Positions 7,747 to 16,506 of a DNA stretch of 48,306 nucleotides are shown here, in pieces. How positions within the stretch are numbered: position 1 is the first letter of the stretch; each line of letters starts with the position of its first letter. Under the pieces are notes generated by a model. That model was given only the letters and a program-made list of their open reading frames with translations. It was not told the origin of the DNA and searched no databases. The DNA is taken from NCBI GenBank assembly GCA_947176715.1, contig CAMWRR010000001.1, positions 1 through 48,306 on the forward strand, written 5' to 3'. Source of the stretch: an uncultured Rikenellaceae bacterium. GTDB lineage: Bacteria; Bacteroidota; Bacteroidia; Bacteroidales; Rikenellaceae. A program made the position numbers and the translations under genes.

Positions 7747-8964
7747 CTATCGGTTTATTACTCCGGAGCCGACCAACTCGCCGTCTTCGGCATACCATGC
7801 GGCGAACTGTCCGGGGGTGATGCCGCGCTGAGGGGTGTCGAACACCGCGTACAGCCCCTCCTCCGCGGCGAAAAGCGTACCGCCCTGCAACGGCTGGCGA
7901 TAGCGTATGCGCATGCCGTAACGTCGCCTCTCTCCCGGCGCCATGCGTTGCGACGGCCTTATCCAGTGGGTCTCGTCGGCCCTTACGAAAAGGGCGCGGC
8001 GTAACAGCCCGGGGTGGGAGTGTCCCTGACCGGTGTATATTATGTTGTTCTCTACGTCTGTGTCTATCACGAAGAGCGGCTCTCTCTTGCCGCCTACGTG
8101 CAGCCCTTTGCGTTGTCCTACCGTGAAGAACTGGGCGCCGTTGTGGGTGCCTACCACCGTGCCGTCGCTCCTGTCGTAGCTATACGGACGCGCCGCCTCC
8201 GACAATGCCGCGGTGTTGAAACCGTAGCTGTCTATGACATCGTCGGGGCTTAGCCTCCTGCCGTCGTAGACGGGTGAGAGGGGCTCTATCTCCACTATGT
8301 CGCCCTTGCGCGCTTTGAGCTTCTGTTGCAGAAACACCGGCAGGTCGACCTTGCCTACGAAGCATATCCCCTGCGAGTCTTTTCGTTTGGCGGTGGCCAG
8401 CTCCATCTCGGCGGCTATGGTCCGCACTGTGGGCTTGTCTATGTCGCCTATGGGGAAGAGGGCGCGAGAGAGCTGCTCCTGCGAGAGCTGACAGAGGAAA
8501 TAGCTCTGGTCTTTGTTGCCGTCGGTGCCTGCGAGCAGACGGTGGGCTACGGTGCCGTCCGCTTCCGTTACGCTCTCTTTGCGGCAATAGTGGCCCGTGG
8601 CTACGTAGTCGGCCCCGAGCTTCAAAGCCTCCTGCACGAAAGCGTCGAACTTTATCTCGCTGTTGCATAGCACGTCGGGGTTGGGGGTGCGGCCACGCTC
8701 ATATTCGGCGAACATGTAGTCGACCACGCGTTCGCGATACTGACGGCTCAGGTCCACCACATGAAACGGTATGTCGAGCTTGCGGGCCACCAGCTCGGCG
8801 AAGATGAGGTCCTCCTCGTAGGGACAGTCGCCCGAGAGGGTGCCCACCGTGTCGTGCCAGTTGCGCATGAATAGGGCCACGACCTCATACCCCTGTCTCT
8901 GGAGCACATAGGCCGCCACGCTCGAATCGACGCCTCCCGATAAACCTATTACGACACGCTTCAT
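7747..8964 (-). CDS. mnmA: tRNA-uridine 2-sulfurtransferase MnmA
   Basis: MnmA activates uridine 34 of Lys, Glu and Gln tRNAs with ATP and inserts sulfur to give s2U34. The 405-residue protein has the PP-loop SGGVDS (9-14), the catalytic cysteine in NPDVLCNSE (C100) and the second, persulfide-accepting cysteine in QGICFVG (C201), then the C-terminal beta-barrel. The ATG at 8964 gives the conserved MKRVVIGLSGGVDSS start; a TTG three codons earlier is less likely. A minus-strand -7 box TATCTTTG lies at 9034-9027, but no clear TTTG partner is seen. MnmD, which finishes the side chain at the same nucleotide, is encoded at 10496-11155 in a separate unit. Confidence 0.96.
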   Translation of the reverse strand: MKRVVIGLSGGVDSSVAAYVLQRQGYEVVALFMRNWHDTVGTLSGDCPYEEDLIFAELVARKLDIPFHVVDLSRQYRERVVDYMFAEYERGRTPNPDVLCNSEIKFDAFVQEALKLGADYVATGHYCRKESVTEADGTVAHRLLAGTDGNKDQSYFLCQLSQEQLSRALFPIGDIDKPTVRTIAAEMELATAKRKDSQGICFVGKVDLPVFLQQKLKARKGDIVEIEPLSPVYDGRRLSPDDVIDSYGFNTAALSEAARPYSYDRSDGTVVGTHNGAQFFTVGQRKGLHVGGKREPLFVIDTDVENNIIYTGQGHSHPGLLRRALFVRADETHWIRPSQRMAPGERRRYGMRIRYRQPLQGGTLFAAEEGLYAVFDTPQRGITPGQFAAWYAEDGELVGSGVINR

Positions 8965-9026
8965 TGCTGACAATTTACCGACGAACTTACGGCACGTGTA
9001 TCCGCCCCGTCTCTGTTTGTCTTATG

Positions 9027-9034
9027 CAAAGATA
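9027..9034 (-). promoter_or_regulatory. Probable mnmA promoter -7 box
   Basis: TATCTTTG on the minus strand fits TAnnTTTG, 63 bases before the mnmA ATG. No TTTG is found 19-21 bp upstream, so this rests on the -7 box alone. Confidence 0.5.
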
Positions 9035-9232
9035 ATGTTTTTGGGGACACGGTCTCCATTTTGGTCCGATTTTATGTTATTGTCGTCCGGACGCGAATGC
9101 CCGGCTGATGCGCATACCGTCCGGACAGAGGCGCTGCCGCTTGCAATAGGGCGTTTGTGTCCGTCGCGTGGCCGCTGCTTTTCCTGTAAGGCATGTTTTG
9201 TCGATGATTCACACGTAATTATGCCGGCTGTG

Positions 9233-9265
9233 TTTGCCGTACGGCAATAAAATTGATTATATTTG
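9233..9265 (+). promoter_or_regulatory. Promoter with embedded palindrome before GT87 gene
   Basis: TTTG (9233-9236) and TATATTTG (9258-9265) are 21 bp apart, the Bacteroidota pattern. A perfect 14-bp palindrome, TTGCCGTACGGCAA (9234-9247), starts inside the -33 box and fills half the spacer, where a bound repressor would block RNA polymerase. The rest of the 356-base gap (8965-9320) holds two direct copies of CGTCCGGAC near 9087 and 9119 and nothing coding that I can support. Confidence 0.7.
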
Positions 9266-9320
9266 CATCCGCTAATGTCGTACGTCAGAGTGCGATGTTT
9301 CCTCACCAAGAACATATCCT

Positions 9321-10499
9321 ATGGAGAGATTCTACGCCTTTATACGCAAGCCCCTGTGGCGCGACAGCCGTCTTCTGCTGGTGTTGTGGCTCGCGGTAGC
9401 CGTGGCCGGCAGCCTTATCAAGGGGTTGCGCGGTTCGTACAACAACTATCTGATATTCAAGGGTACGTTTTTTCATGCCATAGAGGGGTTGACGCTCTTC
9501 GGTCCCTATCCGGCGGAGTATGCCGATGCCAACCACTACGGCCCGTTGTTCGGTCTGCTCATCGCGCCGTTCGCCCTTATGCCCGACGTAGTGGGTATAA
9601 CGGCACTGATGGCGGTGTGCACCCTTGCGCTCTATCTGTCGGTGCGCTCGTTGCCGCTCGACGATGGCAAAAAGGCATTCGTGCTGTGGTTCACGCTCAA
9701 CGAGCTGTTCACGGCGGTGGCCATGCAGCAGCTCAACATACTGGTTGCGGCCGGCATAATATTCTCTTTTACGCTGATAGAGCGGCAGCGCGATTTCTGG
9801 GCCGCATTCTTCATTGTGCTCATGACGCTCGTAAAGCTCTACGGCATAGTGGGGCTGGCCTTTTTCCTATTCTCGAGGCACAAAGGGCGTTTCGTGTTGT
9901 CGATGTTGTCCTGGGGGGCGGTTCTCTTCGCGGCGCCCATGCTCATAAGCTCGCCCGGTTACGTGGTGTCGCAGTATGCGGCGTGGGCGGCCGACATAGC
10001 CTCCAAGAACGGCGACAACCTCATGAGTCTCTATCAGAACATATCGTTGCTCGGTATCATACGAAAGGTGTCGGGCGGTATATACTCCGACCTGTGGGTG
10101 ATAATCCCCGGACTCGTGCTCTTCGCGGGGCCTTATCTGCGCCTGTCGGCATGGCGGAGTCTGCGTTTCCGCCTGTCGATGCTCGCGTCGGTGCTCTTGT
10201 TCGTGGTGCTGTTCAGCACGGGCAGCGAGTCGAGCTCCTATATAATAGCCCTCACCGGTGCGGCTCTGTGGTGGACCGTAACCCCCACCGGTCACACCCC
10301 TCTCAATAACGCGCTTATCATCTTCGCATTCGTTCTGACCTCGCTCTCGCCTACCGACATATTCCCGCGGTTCGTACGCGAGAACTATATCCTTCCGTAC
10401 GCCCTCAAAGCCCTGCCCTGCGCGCTGATATGGCTGAAGCTGACATGGGAGATGTGGCGGTGCAGGTATTCGGACGACGGCTTGTCGACGAATCTCTAA
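9321..10499 (+). CDS. GT87-like (DUF2029) integral membrane glycosyltransferase
   Basis: This 392-residue polytopic membrane protein resembles the GT87/DUF2029 family of polyprenyl-phosphate-mannose-dependent glycosyltransferases. The first membrane helix (about residues 18-36) is followed by a periplasmic loop with YNNYLIFKG and ADANHYGPLFGLLIAPFALMP, a pattern seen in GT87 and related GT-C proteins; eight to ten further hydrophobic segments follow and the C-terminus is basic. The family uses a lipid-linked sugar donor on the outer face of the inner membrane; donor and acceptor cannot be read from sequence. The promoter is at 9233-9265. The gene converges on mnmD, and the two coding regions overlap by 4 bases at 10496-10499. 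Confidence 0.7.
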   Translation: MERFYAFIRKPLWRDSRLLLVLWLAVAVAGSLIKGLRGSYNNYLIFKGTFFHAIEGLTLFGPYPAEYADANHYGPLFGLLIAPFALMPDVVGITALMAVCTLALYLSVRSLPLDDGKKAFVLWFTLNELFTAVAMQQLNILVAAGIIFSFTLIERQRDFWAAFFIVLMTLVKLYGIVGLAFFLFSRHKGRFVLSMLSWGAVLFAAPMLISSPGYVVSQYAAWAADIASKNGDNLMSLYQNISLLGIIRKVSGGIYSDLWVIIPGLVLFAGPYLRLSAWRSLRFRLSMLASVLLFVVLFSTGSESSSYIIALTGAALWWTVTPTGHTPLNNALIIFAFVLTSLSPTDIFPRFVRENYILPYALKALPCALIWLKLTWEMWRCRYSDDGLSTNL

Positions 10500-11155
10500 A
10501 CACGCGCCCTCACCATGTGTCGCTTGCCCGGCGCACCGGGAAGACGCTCTACCGTGAATCCCGCCTGACGCAACGCTCTCTTTACCGTCCCTTTGGAACA
10601 GTACGTCACCAATATGCCCTCCTCGGACATGCTCTCGTGCAGACGTCCGAACAGCTCCGCGCTCCATTGCCCCTCGGCGTTGTCGGGGGCGAAGGCGTCC
10701 CAGTAGACTATGTCGTAGAGGGTGTCGAACGGGTAGCTCTCTATTGGGCGGTGTATCTTGCAGAGCGTGAAGCGGTCGGTTATGGCCGTAGCCTCTCCCC
10801 ACGGCGCCTCGTGCAGGGCGGCGAACAGTGCCGGATCGCAATCTACGGCCCTGTCGTAGCCGAAGAGTGCGGCGTGCGACGGTTCTATGGGGTATAGCTC
10901 TACGGCGTGATAGACGATGCGCATGTCGTGCCCGGCACCGTACAGCAGCGATAGCAATGCGTTGAGTCCGCTCCCGAACCCCATCTCCAGCAGGGTTACG
11001 TTCTGTTTGCGGCACTCTGCCAATCCGGCGTTTATAAAGGTGTGTCGGCTCTCGGTCACCGCTCCGTGTACGGAGTGGTAACACTCGCCCGTGATGGGGT
11101 GCACGAGGGTGGGGCTACCGTCTCCGGTGGCGATTGTCTCGGGCTTTATATACAT
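10496..11155 (-). CDS. mnmD: tRNA (mnm5s2U34)-methyltransferase MnmD
   Basis: This stand-alone MnmD (219 residues) methylates nm5(s2)U34 of tRNA with S-adenosylmethionine; in E. coli the activity is part of MnmC, fused to an oxidase that is absent here. The SAM-binding stretch LLEMGFGSGLNAL (about 55-67) and YWDAFAPD (151-158), plus the C-terminal GILVTYCSKGTVKRALRQAGF, are family signatures. The start matches the conserved N-terminus (GSPTLVHPITGECYHSVHGAVTESRHTFI). It is 4 bases downstream of rlmD, so two RNA methyltransferases share a transcript, and it shares its target position with MnmA encoded nearby. Confidence 0.92.
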   Translation of the reverse strand: MYIKPETIATGDGSPTLVHPITGECYHSVHGAVTESRHTFINAGLAECRKQNVTLLEMGFGSGLNALLSLLYGAGHDMRIVYHAVELYPIEPSHAALFGYDRAVDCDPALFAALHEAPWGEATAITDRFTLCKIHRPIESYPFDTLYDIVYWDAFAPDNAEGQWSAELFGRLHESMSEEGILVTYCSKGTVKRALRQAGFTVERLPGAPGKRHMVRARV

Positions 11156-11159
11156 GAGG

Positions 11160-12566
11160 CTACCGGCGTTTCATGAGCACGATATTCTCCACGTGGTGGG
11201 TGTGGGGAAACATGTCTACGGGCTGTATGCTCTCTATGCGGTAGTTGTGGTCGAGTATGGCTATGTCGCGCGCCTGTGTGGCGGGGTTGCAGCTCACGTA
11301 CACTATCCTGTCGGGGGCGGCGCGCAGTATGGTGGCCGCCACATCCTCGTGTATGCCGGCGCGTGGCGGGTCGAGTATTATCACGTCGGGACGGCCGTGC
11401 CGCTCTATGAAGTCGTCGTTAAGGACATCCTTCATGTCGCCGGCGAAAAATTCGGTGTTGTCTATGCCGTTTATCTGCGAGTTGATGCGGGCGTCCTCTA
11501 TCGCCTCGGGCACATACTCTATGCCTATCACCTTGGCGGCCCGCGAGGCTACGAAGTTGGCTATGGTGCCGGTGCCGGTGTAGAGGTCGTAGACCGTCTC
11601 GCCGCCGTCGAGTCCGGCCATGTCGCGCACCGCCTTGTACAGCTCGTAGGCCTGTGCGGAGTTGGTCTGGTAGAACGACTTGGGCCCTATGCGGAAGCTC
11701 AGCCCCTCCATCTTCTCTATTATGTGGTCTTTGCCGCTGAAAAGTACGGCGTCGAGGTCGGTGTACGAGTCGTTGAGCTTGGGGTTGACTATGTACATTA
11801 GGGAGGTTATCTCCGGGAATCTCTCCCTGAGGTGGGTGAGCAGTTCGGTGCGCGCCTGAGGGGCATCCTCGGCGAATATTACGATAACCATCGTCTCGCC
11901 CGTTGAGGCGGTGCGTATGACTATGTTGCGCAACAGTCCCGTATTCGCCCGCATGTCGTAGAAGCTCATGCCCCGCTCGCGTGCGAAACGTGCCGTCTCG
12001 GTGCGTATGGCGTTGGAGGGGTCGGGCTGCAGGTGGCACTCCTCTATGTCGAGTATCTTGTCGAACATGCCGGTGATGTGGAAGCCGAGCGCGCCTCCGG
12101 TGGCGTCAGCACCCGAGTTCATCTCCTCGTAGGTGAGCCACCTGCGGTTACAGAATGTGAACTCCAGCTTGTTGCGGTAAAAGGAGGTCTTCTCGGAGCC
12201 TATTATGGGGTTTATCTCCGGAAGCTCCACCTTGCCTATGCGGCTCAGCTGGTCGCTTACCTGCTTCTGTTTGAAGCGGAGCTGTTCCTCGTAAGGCAGA
12301 TTCTGCCACTTGCACCCGCCGCATACGCCGTAGTGGCGGCAGAACGGCTCCGCACGACGGGGCGACTTTTTGATGTACTCCACCACATAGCCCTCCATGA
12401 ACCGGCGGTGCAGCTTGCTTACCTGTACTTTGACAACATCGCCGGGGACTGTCATGGGTACGAATACGACCATGTCGTCATAACGCCCCAACGCCTTGCC
12501 TTCGGCTGCTATATCTGTGATTTCCAGCGCCTCTATGAGCGGACGGATCTTTCTTTTTCTTGCCAC
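11160..12566 (-). CDS. rlmD: 23S rRNA (uracil-5-)-methyltransferase RlmD/RumA family
   Basis: The enzyme methylates C5 of a uridine in 23S rRNA (U1939 in E. coli) using SAM. Of 468 residues, the first 65 or so form a TRAM RNA-binding domain. C76, C82 and C85 (CRHYGVCGGC) with C177 (EECHLQ) are placed to bind the [4Fe-4S] cluster of RlmD. The Rossmann domain has YDLYTGTGTIANF, and the C-terminus carries the nucleophile motif VSCNPATQARD near residue 430. In some Bacteroidota the closest relatives are named RlmD and in others only 'TrmA/RumA family', so the exact uridine is inferred. Upstream, TATCTTAG on the minus strand (12592-12585) is a weak -7 candidate. Confidence 0.9.
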   Translation of the reverse strand: MARKRKIRPLIEALEITDIAAEGKALGRYDDMVVFVPMTVPGDVVKVQVSKLHRRFMEGYVVEYIKKSPRRAEPFCRHYGVCGGCKWQNLPYEEQLRFKQKQVSDQLSRIGKVELPEINPIIGSEKTSFYRNKLEFTFCNRRWLTYEEMNSGADATGGALGFHITGMFDKILDIEECHLQPDPSNAIRTETARFARERGMSFYDMRANTGLLRNIVIRTASTGETMVIVIFAEDAPQARTELLTHLRERFPEITSLMYIVNPKLNDSYTDLDAVLFSGKDHIIEKMEGLSFRIGPKSFYQTNSAQAYELYKAVRDMAGLDGGETVYDLYTGTGTIANFVASRAAKVIGIEYVPEAIEDARINSQINGIDNTEFFAGDMKDVLNDDFIERHGRPDVIILDPPRAGIHEDVAATILRAAPDRIVYVSCNPATQARDIAILDHNYRIESIQPVDMFPHTHHVENIVLMKRR

Positions 12567-12736
12567 TTTCTTTTATGTTTGGTCGCTAAGATAGCGTTTT
12601 TGGGCGAAATAGCCGACATTTTTTATGTCTTTGACCGAACTATTGGGTGGCTTCGGTCGGGGAAGATGCGGGCGGGCTTGCTTTTGCCATAGCCTATCCC
12701 TATCTTTGACTTCGTTTCGGCATAATCGAACCACTG

Positions 12737-12768
12737 TTTGCTTCTGCCCTCTACTTTACCTATCTTTG
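12737..12768 (+). promoter_or_regulatory. Promoter of the MBL-trmD-lpxB-cdd unit
   Basis: TTTG (12737-12740) and TATCTTTG (12761-12768) are 20 bp apart, an exact Bacteroidota-type promoter, 27 bases before the MBL hydrolase ATG. Confidence 0.85.
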
Positions 12769-12795
12769 CACTGAAGAATATCCGAACATAACATT

Positions 12796-13479
12796 ATGAT
12801 AACAGTCAAGATTTTTCCCTGCAATCCGTTCCGCGAGTTGTGCTACGTGGTGTCGGACGGGAGCGGGGAGGCCGTCATAGTCGATTGCGGCGCCTGCGAC
12901 GAGGGCGAACGCGGTCGCATAGAGGAGTATATCGCGGGCAAGGGTCTTAGGCCCGTGATGCTTGTAAACACCCACGGACACATAGACCACATAATAGCCG
13001 TCAACCGTTTCAAGCGGCTGTACGGCATACCTTTCGCCATAGATGCGCGCGAGAGCGGAGTGTTGGCGTCGGCTCTGTCGAGTGCGGCCATGTTCGGTCT
13101 GCCTGTCGAGGAGGACATAATACCCGCCATAGACACAGACCTGTCGAAAGAGAGCCTGATACGCTTCGGCGACACTGTGCTGGAGGTGCTTCACACGCCC
13201 GGTCACAGCCCCGGCGGGGTGTCGCTTTATCATCGCGAAAGCGGGACCCTCTTCACCGGCGACACGCTTTTCGCCGGTAGCATAGGGCGCACCGATCTGC
13301 CCGGGGGCGATTACGACACCCTCATGGAGAGCATCATAAAGCGTATTCTGCCGTTGGGCGGCGATGTTAAGATATACCCCGGTCACGGCAACAGCTCCAC
13401 TTTGGCCCACGAGGCGGCCTATAATCCGTTCGTGGCCGAGGTGCTACAGGGTATGACCGATACGCCGGAGAGAATATGA
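12796..13479 (+). CDS. MBL fold metallo-hydrolase, glyoxalase II-like
   Basis: This 227-residue metallo-beta-lactamase fold protein has the dinuclear metal site THGHIDH (59-65), the second-shell TPGHSPG motif, FTGDTLF and the final PGHG histidine, in the order of glyoxalase II/YcbL-type thioesterases. The C-terminal substrate-binding helical domain of true glyoxalase II is missing, so it is the shorter YcbL-like class with unknown physiological thioester. The start follows a strong promoter. Its stop overlaps the trmD start by four bases (ATGA), so trmD is translationally coupled to it. Confidence 0.88.
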   Translation: MITVKIFPCNPFRELCYVVSDGSGEAVIVDCGACDEGERGRIEEYIAGKGLRPVMLVNTHGHIDHIIAVNRFKRLYGIPFAIDARESGVLASALSSAAMFGLPVEEDIIPAIDTDLSKESLIRFGDTVLEVLHTPGHSPGGVSLYHRESGTLFTGDTLFAGSIGRTDLPGGDYDTLMESIIKRILPLGGDVKIYPGHGNSSTLAHEAAYNPFVAEVLQGMTDTPERI

Positions 13480-14156
13480 GGATAGATATAATAACCGTTC
13501 TGCCCGAGTTGCTGGAGAGCCCGCTCGGACACTCCATCATCAAGCGCGCCCGGAGCAAGGGGCTCGTGGAGATAGCGGTGCACAACCTGCGCGACTACAC
13601 CGACGACAGCCGCCGTACCGTCGACGACTACCCGTTCGGCGGTGAGGCGGGCATGGTGATGAAGATAGAGCCTATATGGCGTTGCATAAGCAAGTTGCAG
13701 TCGGAACGCAGCTACGACGAGGTCATCTACACCTCTCCCGACGGCGAGCGGTTCGACCAGCGTTGCGCCAACGGTCTGTCGCTGCTCGGCAACATCATCA
13801 TTCTGTGCGGCCACTACAAGGGGGTCGACCACCGCGTGCGCGAGCATCTCATAACGCGCGAGATATCTATAGGCGATTATGTGCTCACGGGCGGCGAGCT
13901 GGCCGCGGCGGTGATAGTCGACAGCGTGGTGAGGATAGTGCCGGGTGCGATAGGCGACGAGGCCTCCGCCCTGACCGACACCTTTCAGGACGACCTTTTG
14001 GCCCCGCCGGTATACACCCGTCCGGCGGAGTTCAACGGGTGGCGTGTGCCCGATGTGCTGCTCTCGGGTAATTTCAAGGAGATTTCGTTGTGGCAGGAGC
14101 GTCAGGCCTTGGAGCGCACCGAGCGTCTGCGGCCCGATCTGCTCAAAAAGAGATAG
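13476..14156 (+). CDS. trmD: tRNA (guanine-N1-)-methyltransferase TrmD
   Basis: TrmD makes m1G37 in tRNAs for Leu, Pro and Arg, preventing +1 frameshifts. The 226-residue protein has the SPOUT knot residues: CGHYKGVDHRV, SIGDYVLTGGELAA and the SAM-binding loop, then the C-terminal LL(A)PPVYTRP and VPDVLLSGNF, which recognise tRNA. The catalytic Asp is expected in the linker around ALTDTFQDD. It overlaps the MBL gene by 4 bases and is followed, 73 bases on, by lpxB. The usual rimM/rplS neighbours of trmD are not here. Confidence 0.96.
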   Translation: MRIDIITVLPELLESPLGHSIIKRARSKGLVEIAVHNLRDYTDDSRRTVDDYPFGGEAGMVMKIEPIWRCISKLQSERSYDEVIYTSPDGERFDQRCANGLSLLGNIIILCGHYKGVDHRVREHLITREISIGDYVLTGGELAAAVIVDSVVRIVPGAIGDEASALTDTFQDDLLAPPVYTRPAEFNGWRVPDVLLSGNFKEISLWQERQALERTERLRPDLLKKR

Positions 14157-14229
14157 AGCCCCGATGCGATGAGCTTTGCGGGCCGTGTTGCCGAATTATA
14201 ACTAATGGGGTGTGTGCCCCGACGGAGAT

Positions 14230-15363
14230 ATGAGATATTACGTAATAGCCGGCGAGGCTTCCGGCGATCTGCACGGCGGGAACCTTCTTGCCGGCATAAA
14301 ACGCAACGACCCCGACGCCGTGATAAGGTTTTGGGGTGGCGACAGGATGGCCGCTGCGGCAGGGGCCGAAAATATGGTCAAACACTATAAGGAGAGCTCG
14401 GTGATGGGCTTCTGGGAGGTGGTGGCCGGTGCGCGCAAGATATTGAAGCTGATGGCGCTGTGCAGGCGCGACATAGCCGACTTCGCCCCCGACGTGCTCA
14501 TCCTTATCGACTACGCCGGGTTCAATCTGCGTATGGCGCGGTTCGCCAAGAGCCGGGGAATCAAGACCTATTACTACATAGCCCCCAAGGTGTGGGCGTG
14601 GAAAGAGTCGCGCGTTAAGAAGATCAGACGGTATGTCGACAAGCTCTTCGTGATATTTCCGTTCGAGGTGGACTATTTCACCGCTCGCGGCATAGAGACC
14701 TACTATTTCGGCAACCCTGTGATGGATGCCATAGAGGAGCGCAACAGGGTGCTCTCCACTCCGGACCGTTTCCGTGCCGACAACGGTCTCGATAGCCGTC
14801 CGATAGTGGCTCTGCTGGCGGGTAGCCGTCGCAACGAGATACTCTATAACCTGCCGTTCATGGTGGAGGTGGCCTCCCATTTTCCGGAGTATCAGTTCGT
14901 TCTGGCCGGGGTGCCGTGGCTTGGGAGGGAGCTGTACGAGAGTTGCATGAAAAATAGTGCGGGCAATGTATTCTACCTGTGCGACAAGACCTACGAGATA
15001 CTGTCGCACGCCTCCGCCGCCATCGTTACCAGCGGCACGGCTACCCTTGAAACCGCGTTGCTCGGCACTCCGGAGTTGGTGTGCTACTGGTGCAACCACA
15101 TATCGGCGGCCATAGCCAAGGTGTTCCTCAAGCTGAGGTGGGTCTCTCTGGTCAATATAATAATGGGGCGCGAGGTGGTTCGCGAGTTGCTTTATAAAAA
15201 TATGGTGGTAAGCGAGGCCGTAGCGGAGCTTAGGGCCATAATGCCGGGAGGCGGCAAACACGAAGCCATGATGTCCGACTTCAAGGAGCTGGCCGTAGCT
15301 ATGGGCGACAAAGGGGCCTCGGAGCGTGTGGCCGCCAAGATGGTTGAGCTTTTGCGCGGATAG
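14230..15363 (+). CDS. lpxB: Lipid-A-disaccharide synthase
   Basis: LpxB condenses UDP-2,3-diacylglucosamine with lipid X to form the lipid A disaccharide at the inner membrane. The 377-residue GT19 enzyme shows the conserved start MRYYVIAGEASGDLHGG, DYAGFNLRMARFAKSRG, YYIAPKVWAWKESR, AGSRRNEI (UDP-sugar binding) and SGTATLETALLGTPELVCY. The ATG at 14230 is chosen over one 18 bases upstream because it gives this conserved N-terminus and has a GGAG-like sequence before it. Presence of LpxB supports a lipid-A-bearing outer membrane. It sits in the MBL-trmD-lpxB-cdd unit. Confidence 0.96.
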   Translation: MRYYVIAGEASGDLHGGNLLAGIKRNDPDAVIRFWGGDRMAAAAGAENMVKHYKESSVMGFWEVVAGARKILKLMALCRRDIADFAPDVLILIDYAGFNLRMARFAKSRGIKTYYYIAPKVWAWKESRVKKIRRYVDKLFVIFPFEVDYFTARGIETYYFGNPVMDAIEERNRVLSTPDRFRADNGLDSRPIVALLAGSRRNEILYNLPFMVEVASHFPEYQFVLAGVPWLGRELYESCMKNSAGNVFYLCDKTYEILSHASAAIVTSGTATLETALLGTPELVCYWCNHISAAIAKVFLKLRWVSLVNIIMGREVVRELLYKNMVVSEAVAELRAIMPGGGKHEAMMSDFKELAVAMGDKGASERVAAKMVELLRG

Positions 15364-15371
15364 GAGGGGTT

Positions 15372-15806
15372 ATGAGAAAAGGTGTAGAGCTTTCGGACAT
15401 ATATCGCAGCCTCGTGGAGTCCTCGATGGAGGCGCAGTCGGCGAGCCGTTCGCCCTATTCGGAGATAAAGGTTGGGGCGGCGGCGCTTATGAGCTCCGGT
15501 GCGGTGGTCACGGGTGCCAACTGGGAGAGTCCGTCGTATCCGGCGGGGGTGTGTGCCGAGAGGTCGATGTTGTCGTCGGTGTTCTCCTCGCACGGTTCCG
15601 ATGCGATAGAGGCGGTGGCGGTGACCGCTTCCCGAGGCGGTGTACAGATCGACATATCGCCGTGCGGGATATGCCGGCAGTCGTTGCTCGATGCGCAGAA
15701 CATGCAAGGGAGGCCCTTTGCCGTAATCTTCCGTTACGGCGGGGAGTATGTCGTGCTCGATTCGGCCACGGAGCTTCTGCCGTTCGCTTTCGGGGCGTCG
15801 GAGTAG
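15372..15806 (+). CDS. cdd: Cytidine deaminase
   Basis: Cdd hydrolyses (deoxy)cytidine to (deoxy)uridine for pyrimidine salvage. The 144-residue zinc enzyme has the CAE motif (C61-A62-E63, proton shuttle E63) and PCGICRQ with C98 and C101 as the other zinc ligands, plus the substrate-binding SPYSEIKVGAA and GANWESPSYPAG. This is the small homotetrameric class. A real Shine-Dalgarno sequence, AGGAGGGG, precedes the ATG, unusual for this window. The gene is 8 bases after lpxB and ends facing the small membrane protein gene. Confidence 0.94.
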   Translation: MRKGVELSDIYRSLVESSMEAQSASRSPYSEIKVGAAALMSSGAVVTGANWESPSYPAGVCAERSMLSSVFSSHGSDAIEAVAVTASRGGVQIDISPCGICRQSLLDAQNMQGRPFAVIFRYGGEYVVLDSATELLPFAFGASE

Positions 15807-15831
15807 TCCGGGTGCGGCCTTTTCCGTCAGG

Positions 15832-16152
15832 CTATCGGCGCAGGTAGTTTATCATCATGACGGCCCCGAGTATCAGCAATACGCCGGGGGTGCCTATTAT
15901 GCCGAGCAGGTCGAATATGTCGAACATGGCTATCACGCCGAGGGCCGCCGTCACTATCCCTATCACCACCTCCTTCGTACACAGTAGAAATATGCCGGTG
16001 GCTATGGCTAACGACTGCCATGTCATCAGACGGGAGTATATGTCGGACGGTATCAGCCCGGCTGTTCTGAGTATCACCAATATGCCTATGGCGAAGAAGA
16101 GAAGTGCCAGATAGAGGAATACGGAGCCTCTGCGTGCGGCGGATGTTGCCAT
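15832..16152 (-). CDS. Small LiaF-like (DUF5668-type) membrane protein
   Basis: A 106-residue protein with three or four closely packed hydrophobic segments (about residues 10-30, 38-55, 55-75 and 80-102) and a short basic N-terminus (MATSAARRG). The pattern LLFFAIGILVILRTAGLIP followed by W...LAIATGIFLL is that of the LiaF transmembrane domain/DUF5668 family, in which two-helix units repeat. The ATG at 16152 is chosen; an open frame extends 41 codons further upstream, but that part is of low complexity and not hydrophobic. The function is unknown; relatives are linked to envelope-stress sensing. It converges on cdd with 25 bases between. Confidence 0.65.
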   Translation of the reverse strand: MATSAARRGSVFLYLALLFFAIGILVILRTAGLIPSDIYSRLMTWQSLAIATGIFLLCTKEVVIGIVTAALGVIAMFDIFDLLGIIGTPGVLLILGAVMMINYLRR

Positions 16153-16506
16153 GTGTGTCGCTTTTAGTTCGCTATTACGGGAGCTACCTTTGCGTCGGCT
16201 GTCGCCTCGGCTTGTCGGAAACGCTCGTCCGGATGCCCCCTCTTTTAAGGTTTGAGAGAGCGTTCGGTGCGGCAAAGTTAATATTTTAGGTCTCCATATA
16301 CAATTCCGGTCGGAAATATCAGGGGGCTGTCGCGCTTTGCGGGCCTCCGTCGGGGGAGTTTTATGCTCACAGCGAGGTGCGGTCGGCCCATGCGTTACGC
16401 TTCGGGTTCTTCCGGCGAGACCGTATTACCTTTATCGCCATGCCGGACTTTGCGTTTGCCTGACAGTAAAAAGAGCCTTTCCGGCCATATCGTCACGTTA
16501 TTTTAC
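16153..16506. other. Divergent intergenic region between the LiaF-like and O-methyltransferase genes
   Basis: About 350 bases without a credible gene. It contains one copy of the 14-base repeat (16337-16350) and, at its right end, the O-methyltransferase promoter. Hydrophilic short frames on both strands lack typical codon use and start signals. Confidence 0.5.
16337..16350 (+). repeat. Intergenic 14-base repeat, copy 2
   Basis: Exact TTGCGGGCCTCCGT, also at 62 and 42581. The following CGGGGGAG resembles copy 1, but similarity stops there and the distal GGCCCGC arm of the hairpin is missing, so this is a truncated copy. Confidence 0.55.
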
